Shown one piece after another: positions 7,023 through 15,584 of a stretch of DNA of 34,748 bases. This DNA comes from Ruminococcaceae bacterium UBA5904 (GTDB taxonomy: Bacteria > Bacillota > Clostridia > Oscillospirales > Acutalibacteraceae), in contig DJEG01000055.1 of NCBI GenBank assembly GCA_002431305.1, positions 16,042-50,789 of the forward strand, given 5' to 3'. Under the pieces are notes generated by a model. The model searched no databases and was not told the DNA's origin. It saw only the letters and a program-made list of their open reading frames with translations. Position 1 is the first letter of the stretch, and each line of letters opens with the position of its first letter. The position numbers were made by a program, and so were the translations under genes.

Positions 7023-8399
7023 ATGGATTACCGTATCGAACACGATTCAATGGGCGAGGTTAAAGTCCCCGCAGACAAGTACTGGGCAGCCCAGACTCAG
7101 AGAAGTTTTCAGAATTTCAGAATAGGCGTTGACCACGAGACAATGCCCCGCGAGATTACTCATGCATTCGGAATTCTCAAAAAGGCGGCCGCTATGGCAA
7201 ACAGTCAGTTAAAACCCGAGAAAATGACCGCAGAGAAACTTGACGCTATCAGCAAGGCATGCGACGAGGTTATGTCGGGAGCGCTCAACGAGCATTTTCC
7301 GCTCGTCGTATGGCAGACGGGAAGCGGTACTCAGTCGAACATGAACGCAAACGAGGTTATCGCCAACAGAGGCAACGAGATTGCGGGTAAGAAGCTTCTT
7401 CATCCCAACGACGACGTTAATATGAGCCAGTCGTCAAACGATACGTTCCCCACCGCAATGCACATCGCAGCCGTTATCGGCATCGAGGATAAACTTATCC
7501 CCGCAGTTGACGTTCTTATCGAGACGTTTAAGAAGCTCGAAAAAGACAACGAGGGCATCGTAAAGTGCGGACGTACTCACCTCCAGGACGCTACGCCCAT
7601 TAAGTTCTCGCAGGAGATCAGCGGATGGAGAAACATGCTTGAAAAAGACAAATCCATGCTTGAGCTTGCCCTTCCCGGACTTAAGGAACTCGCTCTCGGC
7701 GGTACCGCAGTCGGTACGGGACTCAACGCTCCAAAGGGATTCGACGTTAAGGTTGCAGAGGCTGTTTCCGAGATTACCGGCAAACAGTTCAAAACGGCTG
7801 AAAATAAATTCCATGCTCTTACTTCAAAGGACGAGCTTGTATTTGCTCACGGAGCAGTTAAGGCTCTCGCATGCGACATGATGAAGATTGCAAACGACGT
7901 AAGATGGCTTGCTTCCGGTCCCAGAGACGGCCTCGGAGAGATTTTCATTCCCGAGAACGAGCCCGGTTCGTCAATCATGCCCGGCAAGGTTAACCCGACA
8001 CAGTGCGAGGCTGTTACCATGGTAGCCGTTCAGGTTATCGGCAATGACGTAGCCGTAGGTATGGCGGCTTCACAGGGTAACTTCGAGCTTAACGTATTCA
8101 TGCCCGTATGCATTTACAATTTCCTCCAGTCGGTAAGGCTTCTTTCGGACTGCATTCTTTCGTTCAACAAGAACTGCGCCGTAGGTATCAGAGCAAATAA
8201 GGAGAAAATGGATTACAACCTTCATCATTCGCTTATGCTTGTTACCGCTCTCAATCCGTACATCGGATATGAGAATGCGGCAAAGACCGCTAAGAAGGCT
8301 TATAAAGATAATATCTCCCTTAAAGAGGCTTGCGTAGAGCTCGGTTTTCTTACCGCGGAGAGATTCGACGAGGTATTCCATCCCGAACAGATGGTCTGA
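7023..8399 (+). CDS. fumC: Class II fumarate hydratase
   Basis: This oxygen-stable class II fumarase interconverts malate and fumarate as a cytoplasmic homotetramer. The 458-residue length from the ATG at 7023 is typical. Signatures include GSGTQSNMNANEV (about 99-111), SQSSNDTFPTAMH (about 133-145), GRTHLQDATPI (about 186-196), GGTAVGTGLN and the superfamily signature GSSIMPGKVNPTQCE (about 316-330). An in-frame extension upstream from 6912 has no ribosome site and covers the hairpins, so I reject it; GAAAGGA precedes the chosen ATG. Here it should run towards fumarate, feeding the fumarate reductase encoded at the end of the cluster. hdrB follows after 24 nt. Confidence 0.97.
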   Translation: MDYRIEHDSMGEVKVPADKYWAAQTQRSFQNFRIGVDHETMPREITHAFGILKKAAAMANSQLKPEKMTAEKLDAISKACDEVMSGALNEHFPLVVWQTGSGTQSNMNANEVIANRGNEIAGKKLLHPNDDVNMSQSSNDTFPTAMHIAAVIGIEDKLIPAVDVLIETFKKLEKDNEGIVKCGRTHLQDATPIKFSQEISGWRNMLEKDKSMLELALPGLKELALGGTAVGTGLNAPKGFDVKVAEAVSEITGKQFKTAENKFHALTSKDELVFAHGAVKALACDMMKIANDVRWLASGPRDGLGEIFIPENEPGSSIMPGKVNPTQCEAVTMVAVQVIGNDVAVGMAASQGNFELNVFMPVCIYNFLQSVRLLSDCILSFNKNCAVGIRANKEKMDYNLHHSLMLVTALNPYIGYENAAKTAKKAYKDNISLKEACVELGFLTAERFDEVFHPEQMV

Positions 8400-8423
8400 T
8401 AAAAACAACCCGGAGGTTTTTAT

Positions 8424-9212
8424 ATGAAATTCAGTTATTACCCCGGATGCACGCTTAAAAACAAGGCTTCCGAGCTTGATTCGTATGCAAGAAAATCCGC
8501 AGAGGTTTTGGGCATTACGATGGAGGAGCTTGAAGAGTGGCAGTGCTGCGGAGCCGTTTATCCCCTTGCAAAGGACGAGATTGCGACAAAACTCTCATCC
8601 GTAAGGGCTCTCGTCTCGGCAAGAGACAAGGGAAACGACCTGCTCACGCTCTGCTCGGCGTGTCATCATGTTATAAAGATGGTCAACAACGACATGCAGA
8701 CCGACGAGGATATTCGTACGAAGGTAAATAATTACCTCGGTCTCGACGTTCCTTACGAGGGCGAAACGAAAGTTGTTCATTATCTCGAAATGCTCCGCGA
8801 CAGCGTCGGATTCGACGAGATAAAGAAAAAGGTTGTAAAGCCTTTAAAGGGCGTAAAAATCGCTCCGTACTACGGATGTCTTTTATTAAGACCGTCCAAG
8901 GTTATGGCGTTTGATAATCCCGAAAATCCGACGATTATGGAGGACTTTATAAAGACTGTCGGAGCCGAACCGGTTCTTTATCCTTACAGAAATGAATGCT
9001 GCGGCGGTTACACCGTTGCGGAGGATAAGAAGATAGCTCAGAATAAGTGCAATGATATTCTCGCTTCGGCTGTCGGCAAGGGTGCGGATATGGTTATCAC
9101 CGCATGTCCTCTGTGCATGTACAATTTAAGCAAAAACGGCACGGACTTTGACGTTCCCGTCCGTTATTTCACCGAGATACTTGCTGAGGCTCTCGGATTA
9201 AAAGACGAATAA
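8424..9212 (+). CDS. hdrB: HdrB-like heterodisulfide reductase subunit (two CCG domains)
   Basis: This 262-residue protein has two complete CCG motifs, each binding a non-cubane [4Fe-4S] cluster in characterised HdrB: C9, C41-C42, C77, C80; and C152, C192-C193, C228, C231. In methanogens this subunit reduces the CoM-CoB heterodisulfide. The related MfrE/SdhE subunits of type E succinate:quinone and methylmenaquinol:fumarate reductases carry the same domains and pass electrons to a fumarate reductase. With frdB/frdA eight genes downstream and no other disulfide partner visible, a link between HdrA/HdrC and the fumarate reductase is attractive but inferred. GGAGG lies nine nucleotides before the ATG. 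No signal peptide or membrane helix is present. Confidence 0.93.
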   Translation: MKFSYYPGCTLKNKASELDSYARKSAEVLGITMEELEEWQCCGAVYPLAKDEIATKLSSVRALVSARDKGNDLLTLCSACHHVIKMVNNDMQTDEDIRTKVNNYLGLDVPYEGETKVVHYLEMLRDSVGFDEIKKKVVKPLKGVKIAPYYGCLLLRPSKVMAFDNPENPTIMEDFIKTVGAEPVLYPYRNECCGGYTVAEDKKIAQNKCNDILASAVGKGADMVITACPLCMYNLSKNGTDFDVPVRYFTEILAEALGLKDE

Positions 9213-9224
9213 GGAGGCGCCCGA

Positions 9225-9614
9225 ATGATAAACGAAAAGGAAACGGCTCAGAGAGTCATAGAAATCAGCGGCGTCAACCCGAGAAAATGTATGAAGTGCG
9301 GTAAATGTTCCGCAACCTGTCCGTCGTATGACGAGATGGAGTATCATCCCCATCAGTTCGTCGATATGATTGACAAAGGTCAGGTTGAAAAACTGCTTGA
9401 TTCCGAGTCTCTTTACAAATGTCTTACGTGCTTTGCATGTATAGAGAGATGTCCCAGAGGCGTCGAGCCCGCAAAACTCATAGAGGCTGTCCGCCTTGTT
9501 AAAATAAGACAGCAGGGACAGAATCATCTCAAAGCCGATATGATCCCCGATATTCTTGATGACGATATGCCCCAGCAGGCTATTGTCAGTGCATTCAGAA
9601 AGTACAGCAAATAA
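9225..9614 (+). CDS. hdrC: HdrC-like 2x[4Fe-4S] electron-transfer subunit
   Basis: This 129-residue soluble ferredoxin-like protein has two classical cluster motifs: C22/C25/C28/C32 (CMKCGKCSATCP) and C66/C69/C72/C76 (CLTCFACIERCP). In HdrABC complexes HdrC carries electrons from the HdrA flavin to the catalytic clusters of HdrB, and the length and motif spacing match. AAGGAGG precedes the ATG, and the gene starts 12 nt after hdrB. It has no transmembrane helix, unlike HdrE-linked systems. Confidence 0.93.
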   Translation: MINEKETAQRVIEISGVNPRKCMKCGKCSATCPSYDEMEYHPHQFVDMIDKGQVEKLLDSESLYKCLTCFACIERCPRGVEPAKLIEAVRLVKIRQQGQNHLKADMIPDILDDDMPQQAIVSAFRKYSK

Positions 9615-9635
9615 TACGAATTGGAAGTGAATCAA

Positions 9636-11615
9636 GTGCAAAGAATAGGCGTATTCGTATGTTGGTGCGGAAGCAACATCGCCGCAACGGTCGACGTTAA
9701 ACGCGTCGCAGAGGCTGTAAGAAGCGAACAGGGCGTTGTATTTTCCACCGACTATCAGTATATGTGTTCCGAGGCAGGTCAGTCGATTATTAAAAACGCT
9801 ATAAAGGAACACAGCCTTACCGGTATCGTCGTTTGCTCGTGCTCTCCGAGAATGCATGAGGCGACATTCAGAAAAACAGCCGCGGCCGCAGGTCTTAATC
9901 CCTACATGGTCGAGATAGCTAATATACGCGAGCAGTGTTCATGGATTCATAAGGACATGCTCTCCGGTACGGCGAAAGCGATAATTCTCGCAAAAGCCGC
10001 CGTAGCAAAAGTTAACCTTAACGCCCCTCTTATCGCGGGCGAAAGCCCCGTTACAAAGCGTGCGCTTGTCATAGGCGGAGGTATCGCCGGTATTCAGACT
10101 GCCTTGGATATCGCGGACGCGGGCTACGAGGTTGATATAGTTGAGAAGTCGCCGACGATAGGCGGTAAAATGGCTCAGCTTGACAAGACATTCCCGACGC
10201 TCGACTGTGCGGCGTGTATCTTAACGCCGAAAATGGTTGAGGCGGCACAGAACGAAAAAATAAAGCTCTTTACATATTCGGAAGTTGAAAAAGTAAAGGG
10301 ATTTGTCGGCAATTTCGACGTTACAATAAGAAAGAAAGCAAGAAGCGTAAACGAAGATCTCTGTACGGGATGCGGAGTCTGTACGGAAAAGTGCCCCTCC
10401 AGAAAGGGTAAGAACGAATTCAACCTCGGTCTCAATACGAGAGGCGCGATTTATATTCCGTTCGCGCAGGCTATTCCGAACGTTCCCGTTATCGACAGAA
10501 CACAGTGTATTAAATTCAAGACGGGCAAGTGCGGACTGTGTCAGATGAACTGTGCGGCTAAGGCTATCGACTTCTCACAGCAGGACGAATTTGTTGAGAG
10601 AAACTACGGCGCGATCGTCGTGGCAACGGGCTTTAATCCCATTAAGCTCGATAAATTCGGGGAGTTCGGATATTCAATGTACCCGGATGTCGTAACCTCG
10701 CTCGAACTCGAACGTATAATGAACGCCGCCGGTCCGACAAAGGGTCATTTCGAGAGACCGTCCGACCATACTCAGCCTAAGAAGATTGTATTCGTTCAGT
10801 GCGTAGGATCGAGAGATACGTCCGGCTGCGGTAAGGAATACTGCTCTAAGATATGCTGTATGTACACCGCAAAGCACGCGATGCTTTTACGTGAAAAGTA
10901 CCCCGATACCGAGGTTTACGTTTTCTATATTGATGTAAGAACGCCCGGCAAGAACTTTGACGAGTTTTACAGAAGAGCCGTCGAGCAGTACGGCGTACAT
11001 TATATAAAGGGTATGGTAGGCAAGGTTACCGATGACGGAAAGGGTCAGCTTGTAGTTCAGGCTTCCGACCTTATAGCCAACGAACAGCTTAAAATCAAGG
11101 CTGACATGGTTGTCCTCGCTGCCGCTATCGAACCCGACCCGACGGCGAGAAGCCTCGGAACAATGCTCACCGCGAGCATGGATACAAATGATTTCTTTAC
11201 CGAAGCGCATCCCAAACTCCGTCCCGTAGAAAGCCCCACGGCGGGCGTATTCCTCTCGGGCGTATGCCAGGGACCCAAGGATATTCCCGAAACCGTATCG
11301 CAGGCGGGAGCCGCGGCGGCTAAGGTTATCGGACTGCTTGCTAAAGATAAACTCACATGCAACCCCTGCGTTGCTAGCTCGGATACACTCGTATGCAACG
11401 GCTGCCGTCAGTGTGAAAAGGTATGTCCCTACGGCGCGATTTCGTACGAGGATAAGGAAGTTTTAAGAGGAGACGTAAGAAACGTCGCCGTCGTCAATCC
11501 CGCCGTCTGCCAGGGCTGCGGTGCCTGTACGGTAACATGCCCGTCGGGCGCGATGGATCTCAAAGGCTTCACATCAAGACAAATCATGGCGGAGGTGGAC
11601 GCAATATGCCGATAA
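9636..11615 (+). CDS. hdrA: HdrA-like flavin-binding electron-bifurcating subunit
   Basis: HdrA carries the FAD where electron bifurcation occurs in Hdr complexes. From a GTG at 9636 (GGAAGTG six nucleotides upstream) it has 659 residues; a TTG at 9621 overlaps that ribosome site and is less likely. Order of domains: N-terminal VFVCWCG and VCSCSPRMHE segments; a thioredoxin-reductase-like FAD domain (VIGGGIAGIQTALDIADAGY near 145-164); an inserted ferredoxin domain (CTGCGVCTEKCP near 243-254; CGLCQMNC near 299-306); the flavin-proximal cluster motif CVGSR...YCSKICC near 389-408; and a C-terminal ferredoxin pair (CNGCRQCEKVCP near 587; CQGCGACTVTCP near 625). All motifs linked to bifurcation are present. 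The stop overlaps the next gene by 10 nt. Confidence 0.94.
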   Translation: MQRIGVFVCWCGSNIAATVDVKRVAEAVRSEQGVVFSTDYQYMCSEAGQSIIKNAIKEHSLTGIVVCSCSPRMHEATFRKTAAAAGLNPYMVEIANIREQCSWIHKDMLSGTAKAIILAKAAVAKVNLNAPLIAGESPVTKRALVIGGGIAGIQTALDIADAGYEVDIVEKSPTIGGKMAQLDKTFPTLDCAACILTPKMVEAAQNEKIKLFTYSEVEKVKGFVGNFDVTIRKKARSVNEDLCTGCGVCTEKCPSRKGKNEFNLGLNTRGAIYIPFAQAIPNVPVIDRTQCIKFKTGKCGLCQMNCAAKAIDFSQQDEFVERNYGAIVVATGFNPIKLDKFGEFGYSMYPDVVTSLELERIMNAAGPTKGHFERPSDHTQPKKIVFVQCVGSRDTSGCGKEYCSKICCMYTAKHAMLLREKYPDTEVYVFYIDVRTPGKNFDEFYRRAVEQYGVHYIKGMVGKVTDDGKGQLVVQASDLIANEQLKIKADMVVLAAAIEPDPTARSLGTMLTASMDTNDFFTEAHPKLRPVESPTAGVFLSGVCQGPKDIPETVSQAGAAAAKVIGLLAKDKLTCNPCVASSDTLVCNGCRQCEKVCPYGAISYEDKEVLRGDVRNVAVVNPAVCQGCGACTVTCPSGAMDLKGFTSRQIMAEVDAICR

Positions 11616-12049
11616 ATGAAGAAAATAAAGAATTTACCCCGCTCATAGTTGCGTTCTGCTGCAACTGGTGTTCATATGCCGGCGCTGATCTTGCCGGAAC
11701 GGGCAGACTCGCTTACCCCGCAAACGTTAAAATCGTAAGAGTTCCCTGCTCTTGTCGTGTAAATCCCACGTTCATTTTAAGAGCGTTCCAGCGCGGTGCT
11801 GACGGAGTTATCATCTGCGGATGTCATCCCGGAGACTGTCATTACACGTCGGGCAACTATTTTGCAAGACGCCGTATGACTCTGTTGTTCAGCATGCTCG
11901 ACTACCTCGGAATCGAGAGAGACCGTACGAGAGTCGAATGGGTTTCTGCAGCGGAGGGTGCGAAATTCGCAGCAACGATGAACGATTTTACCGCCAAAAT
12001 CCATGAACTCGGAGAAAACAAAAGGTTAGGTGATCTCAGATGCAAGTAA
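11606..12049 (+). CDS. flxD: MvhD/FlxD-type [2Fe-2S] electron-transfer protein
   Basis: This 147-residue member of the methyl-viologen-reducing hydrogenase delta family links an electron-donating module to HdrA. Conserved cysteines are in CCNWCSYAGAD (C18, C19, C22), VPCSCRV (C48, C50) and CGCHPGDCHY (C71, C73, C78). I chose the internal ATG at 11606 because GGAGGTGG lies upstream; a longer frame opening within hdrA has no ribosome site. It overlaps hdrA by 10 nt and the next gene by 10 nt. With flxA-like genes downstream, the electron donor is probably NAD(P)H rather than H2, and no hydrogenase gene is present. Confidence 0.92.
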   Translation: MPINEENKEFTPLIVAFCCNWCSYAGADLAGTGRLAYPANVKIVRVPCSCRVNPTFILRAFQRGADGVIICGCHPGDCHYTSGNYFARRRMTLLFSMLDYLGIERDRTRVEWVSAAEGAKFAATMNDFTAKIHELGENKRLGDLRCK

Positions 12050-13026
12050 TGACGGACGTACTCGTAAAAAGAGCAAAAGAGCTGTTGGCTTCCGGTGAGG
12101 TCGCGAGAGTTTTCGGCTGGGGTCACGGTGAATTCGGCTATGATACCACGCCCGCACTTTTTGAGGACGAGGAGAGCCTCGGAGGATTCGTATACGACGG
12201 ATTCTGCGGAGCGAACATAAGCAAATACCTTATCGCCGAGTCGAAAAAGGAAGGCAAGACGCTCGCATTCTTAAAACCGTGCGACACTTACAGCTTTAAT
12301 CAGCTTGTTAAGGATAACAGAATTAAAAAAGAAAATATATATGCCGTCGGAATTCCCTGCGCGGGCAAGATCGATATCGACAAGATAAAGGCTCAGGGCG
12401 TCAGCGGAATTATCTCGATTGAAGAGGGCGATAAGGAGATTACCGTCAAGACCGTTTACGGCGATAAGACGTTTGTTAAAGCGGACGTTCTTCTCGATAA
12501 GTGTTACGCCTGCAAGGGCAAGGAACACAAGGCGGGCGACGAATTTATATCTCCGGAACTCAGCGAAGATACGACGAACGGCGATAAATACGAGCTTGTA
12601 ACAAAGCTTGAAAACATGACTCCCGACGAGAGATTCGCGTTCTGGCGTTCACAGCTTTCCAAATGCATACGCTGTAACGCGTGCCGTAACGTATGTCCCG
12701 CATGTTCGTGCCTTAAATGCATATTTGATAACGATAATTCGGGTATCGCTTCAAAGGCGAACGCCGACGATTTCGAGGAAAATATGTTCCACATTATCCG
12801 CGCGTTCCACGTCTGCGGAAGATGTACCGACTGCGGTGAATGTTCGAGAGTATGTCCCCAGCATATTCCGCTTCATCTTCTCAACAGAAAATTCATTAAG
12901 GATATGAACGAGCTTTACGGCGAGTATCAGGCAGGCGAGGACGATTCTTCGCGTCCGCCTCTGCTTACGTATACGAAAACCGACGCGGAGCCTTCGATCG
13001 TTCACGAGAGAGGAGGGGACAAGTAA
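12040..13026 (+). CDS. flxC: FlxC-like 4Fe-4S dicluster protein with FrhB-like N-terminal part
   Basis: The 328-residue protein has an N-terminal region resembling F420 hydrogenase/dehydrogenase beta-type proteins (FLKPCDTYSFNQLVKDNRIK near 78-97 and VGIPCAGK near 103-110) but no catalytic assignment is possible. A further CxxC pair (CYAC) is near 155-158. Two ferredoxin motifs follow: C209/C212/C215/C219 (CIRCNACRNVCP) and a Cys-dense CGRCTDCGECSRVCP near 259-273. It probably moves electrons between the FlxA flavin and MvhD/HdrA. The B/C lettering against Desulfovibrio flxABCD is by analogy only. The stop TAA shares one base with the next ATG, indicating coupling. Confidence 0.8.
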   Translation: MQVMTDVLVKRAKELLASGEVARVFGWGHGEFGYDTTPALFEDEESLGGFVYDGFCGANISKYLIAESKKEGKTLAFLKPCDTYSFNQLVKDNRIKKENIYAVGIPCAGKIDIDKIKAQGVSGIISIEEGDKEITVKTVYGDKTFVKADVLLDKCYACKGKEHKAGDEFISPELSEDTTNGDKYELVTKLENMTPDERFAFWRSQLSKCIRCNACRNVCPACSCLKCIFDNDNSGIASKANADDFEENMFHIIRAFHVCGRCTDCGECSRVCPQHIPLHLLNRKFIKDMNELYGEYQAGEDDSSRPPLLTYTKTDAEPSIVHERGGDK

Positions 13027-14054
13027 TGAAAAGAGTTTCGCTTGATAAATTAAACGAACTTCTCTCGGCACTGTCCTCTGACGGCGCGGTTTATGCACCC
13101 GTAAGACGTGACGAAAAGGATGTATACTTTTCAAAATGGACCGACGGTGCGGACGTTGATCTGACCGTTCTCAAAACGTCGAGATCGGCTAAGGATCTTT
13201 TCTTCCCGCAGGTCGAGGATATTGCCTCGTTTAAAACCGAGGGCAAGAAGATCTCTGTTATTGCAGGTACTCCCGACGGCGAGAAATTCACCGTTTTCGG
13301 GGTAAGAGCGTGCGACGAGAGGAGCTTCTCGATTCTCGACAAGGTGTTCCTTGCGGAACCGATCGACCCGTACTATAAGGCAAGACGCGATAATTCGACG
13401 GTTATAACCCTCGCGTGTCCCGCTCCCGAGGAGACATGCTTCTGCTCCGTGTTCTCGATTGCCCCGTCGTCACCCGCCGGTGACGTTACGACATGGGCAA
13501 AGGACGGATTTCTTTACTGGCAGTCTAATACCGATAAGGGGGAAGAAGCCGAGAAACAGGTTTCGTCTCTTCTTGAGAACTGCGATGAAACGGCTGTCGA
13601 AGAGGCTAAAAAGCAGACGAAAGATATCGTTTCTAAAATGCCTCTTTCGAATCTGGATCTTTCCCGCTTTACTCCCGACGAGCTTTTGCCCGTATTCAAT
13701 TCTCCCAAGTGGATCTCTCTTTCAAAAGCCTGTCTCGGCTGCGGTACGTGTACATTCGTATGCCCGACGTGTCAGTGCTACGACATAAGAGATTTCGACT
13801 GCGGAAATAAAATACAGAGATTCCGCTGCTGGGATTCGTGTATGTATTCGGACTTTACAAAAATGGCTCACGGAAACCCGAGAAAATCGCAGGTCGAGCG
13901 TTTCAGACAGAGATTTATGCACAAACTTATATATTTCCCCGCAAACAACAACGGCGAATACGGCTGTGTCGGATGCGGAAGATGTCTTTCAAAATGCCCG
14001 ATATCAATGAATATCGTTAAAGTAATCAAAACATTGGGGGCGGAAGAAAAATGA
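13026..14054 (+). CDS. flxB: FlxB-like (sulfhydrogenase beta-type) 4Fe-4S protein
   Basis: The 342-residue protein resembles beta subunits of soluble sulfhydrogenases (HydB/ShyB type). The N-terminal domain contains the family block FGVRACDERSFSILDKVF (91-108) and the Cys-rich LACPAPEETCFCS (129-141). Two [4Fe-4S] motifs follow: C236/C239/C242/C246 (CLGCGTCTFVCP) and C314/C317/C320/C324 (CVGCGRCLSKCP). In relatives this subunit bridges the NAD(P)H-oxidising flavoprotein and the partner enzyme, and it is encoded next to the gamma-type flavoprotein exactly as here. GAGGAGG lies before the ATG. Four-base ATGA overlap with flxA. Confidence 0.85.
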   Translation: MKRVSLDKLNELLSALSSDGAVYAPVRRDEKDVYFSKWTDGADVDLTVLKTSRSAKDLFFPQVEDIASFKTEGKKISVIAGTPDGEKFTVFGVRACDERSFSILDKVFLAEPIDPYYKARRDNSTVITLACPAPEETCFCSVFSIAPSSPAGDVTTWAKDGFLYWQSNTDKGEEAEKQVSSLLENCDETAVEEAKKQTKDIVSKMPLSNLDLSRFTPDELLPVFNSPKWISLSKACLGCGTCTFVCPTCQCYDIRDFDCGNKIQRFRCWDSCMYSDFTKMAHGNPRKSQVERFRQRFMHKLIYFPANNNGEYGCVGCGRCLSKCPISMNIVKVIKTLGAEEK

Positions 14055-14881
14055 GTAATTACGAATCGCTTGTCCCGTCGGTCGGCGTTGTTACCGATAT
14101 AAGACAGGACACACCCGACGTTAAGACTTTCAGAGTCGTAGGCGTCGACGGCAAAAAACCTTTCGTCCACATTCCCGGACAGTGCGCCATGCTCTCGATT
14201 CCCGGAGTCGGAGAGGCTATGTTCTCGATTACGTCGTCGCCGACGGTCGAGGAATATATGGAGTTCAGCATTAAAAAATGCGGATGTCTTACCGACTGGC
14301 TTCACCGTATGGATGTAGACCAGGAGATTCTCATAAGAGGACCCTACGGGAACGGATTCCCCGTTGAGACCGATTTTAAGGGCAAGGATCTTCTTTTCAT
14401 CGCGGGCGGTATCGGACTCGCTCCGCTTCGTTCCGTCATAAACTATGTCCGTCACTACCGTTCGAATTACGGTAAGGTCGATATCGTTTACGGTTCGAGA
14501 AGCGCGGACGATCTTGTCGATTATAAAGAGATTATCGACGAGTGGTGCAATGAAGAGGGAATTAACGTTTACCTTACAATCGACAGAGAGCAGGAGGGCT
14601 GGGACGGTCACGTAGGCTTCGTTCCCAACTATGTTAAAGAGCTCAATTTCGATACGAACAAGACTGCGATAATCTGCGGTCCGCCTATAATGATTAAGTT
14701 CACGCTCGCGGGACTTACCGAACTCGGATTCGAGAAAACGCAGGTCTTTACGACAATGGAGCTTCGCATGAAGTGCGGAGTAGGCAAGTGCGGAAGATGC
14801 AATATCGGTTCAAAATACGTCTGCAAGGACGGACCCGTTTTCCGCTGCGACCAGCTCGACGAGCTTCCTAACGAATATTGA
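14051..14881 (+). CDS. flxA: FlxA/HydG-type FAD, NAD(P)H and [2Fe-2S] oxidoreductase
   Basis: This 276-residue ferredoxin-reductase-fold protein is the likely NAD(P)H entry point. The FAD domain spans about 8-110, with a relaxed flavin motif (MFSITSS near 57-63 where many relatives have RxxS) and RGPYGNGFP near 97-104. The NAD(P) site is FIAGGIGLAPLRS near 116-128, plus CGPPIM near 209. C-terminal cysteines C242, C247, C250 and C258 form the [2Fe-2S] site of gamma-subunit relatives. It resembles Flx/sulfhydrogenase gamma subunits rather than NfnA by its neighbours. NADH versus NADPH preference is not readable with certainty. The next gene follows after 15 nt. Confidence 0.9.
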   Translation: MSNYESLVPSVGVVTDIRQDTPDVKTFRVVGVDGKKPFVHIPGQCAMLSIPGVGEAMFSITSSPTVEEYMEFSIKKCGCLTDWLHRMDVDQEILIRGPYGNGFPVETDFKGKDLLFIAGGIGLAPLRSVINYVRHYRSNYGKVDIVYGSRSADDLVDYKEIIDEWCNEEGINVYLTIDREQEGWDGHVGFVPNYVKELNFDTNKTAIICGPPIMIKFTLAGLTELGFEKTQVFTTMELRMKCGVGKCGRCNIGSKYVCKDGPVFRCDQLDELPNEY

Positions 14882-14896
14882 TAAGGGGATAACGAA

Positions 14897-15571
14897 ATGG
14901 ATAATATGGTTAATATATATTTATTCGGCAAAAAGTACAGCGTTCCGTCGAATCTTACGATTATGACGGCGATGGAGTATGCCGGTTATCAGCTCGTCCG
15001 CGGCTGCGGCTGCCGTAACGGTTTCTGCGGTGCATGCGCGACGATTTACAGAATTCAGGGTCATCAGGAGCTTAACGCGTGCCTTGCATGCCAGACCCAG
15101 GTTGAGGAGGGCATGTACATAGCTACGCTTCCGTTCTTCCCGCTTGTTAAGCAGGTTTACGATATCGAGAAGATAAAGCCTGAGCAGATGATTATGATGC
15201 AGCTTTATCCCGAGATTTACAGCTGTATCGGTTGTAACGCGTGCACCAAGAGCTGTACGCAGGGACTCAACGTCATGCAGTACATCGCTTACGCGCAGAG
15301 AGGCGATTTCAAGAAGTGCGCCGACGAATCTTTCGACTGCGTAATGTGCGGAGTATGTTCATCAAGATGCCCCGCCGGTATTTCTCATCCGCAGGTTGCC
15401 ATGCTTGCAAGACGTCTTAACGGTAAATATCTTGCTCCCAAGTCGAAGCATCTTGAGGAAAGAGTTAAGGAAATCAACGACGGAGATTTCAAGGATCTTC
15501 TTGAAGCTCTCATGAACAAACCGATTGACGAGCTTAAAGAGCTTTACAATCACAGAGAGATAGAAAAGTAA
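14897..15571 (+). CDS. frdB: Soluble fumarate reductase iron-sulfur subunit
   Basis: The 224-residue FrdB/SdhB-like protein has an N-terminal [2Fe-2S] domain (C37, C39, C44, C47 in GCGCRNGFCGAC, plus CLAC near 62-65). A C-terminal dicluster domain carries C110/C113/C116/C120 (CIGCNACTKSC) and C148/C151/C154/C158 (CVMCGVCSSRCP). Classical FrdB has a [3Fe-4S] motif at the last site; here a full four-Cys motif suggests a second [4Fe-4S], as described for type E succinate:quinone reductases (SdhABE), which also use a CCG-domain subunit like HdrB. No membrane-anchor gene is adjacent. A GGGG-type ribosome site precedes the ATG. It should pass electrons to FrdA. Confidence 0.88.
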   Translation: MDNMVNIYLFGKKYSVPSNLTIMTAMEYAGYQLVRGCGCRNGFCGACATIYRIQGHQELNACLACQTQVEEGMYIATLPFFPLVKQVYDIEKIKPEQMIMMQLYPEIYSCIGCNACTKSCTQGLNVMQYIAYAQRGDFKKCADESFDCVMCGVCSSRCPAGISHPQVAMLARRLNGKYLAPKSKHLEERVKEINDGDFKDLLEALMNKPIDELKELYNHREIEK

Positions 15572-15584
15572 GGAGGCGGTCAGA

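Noticed and set aside
8424..12049. Methanogen-type H2-dependent Hdr/Mvh complex
   Set aside because: No hydrogenase large or small subunit is present; the MvhD-like gene is followed by Flx-type NAD(P)H module genes, and the surroundings are clostridial.
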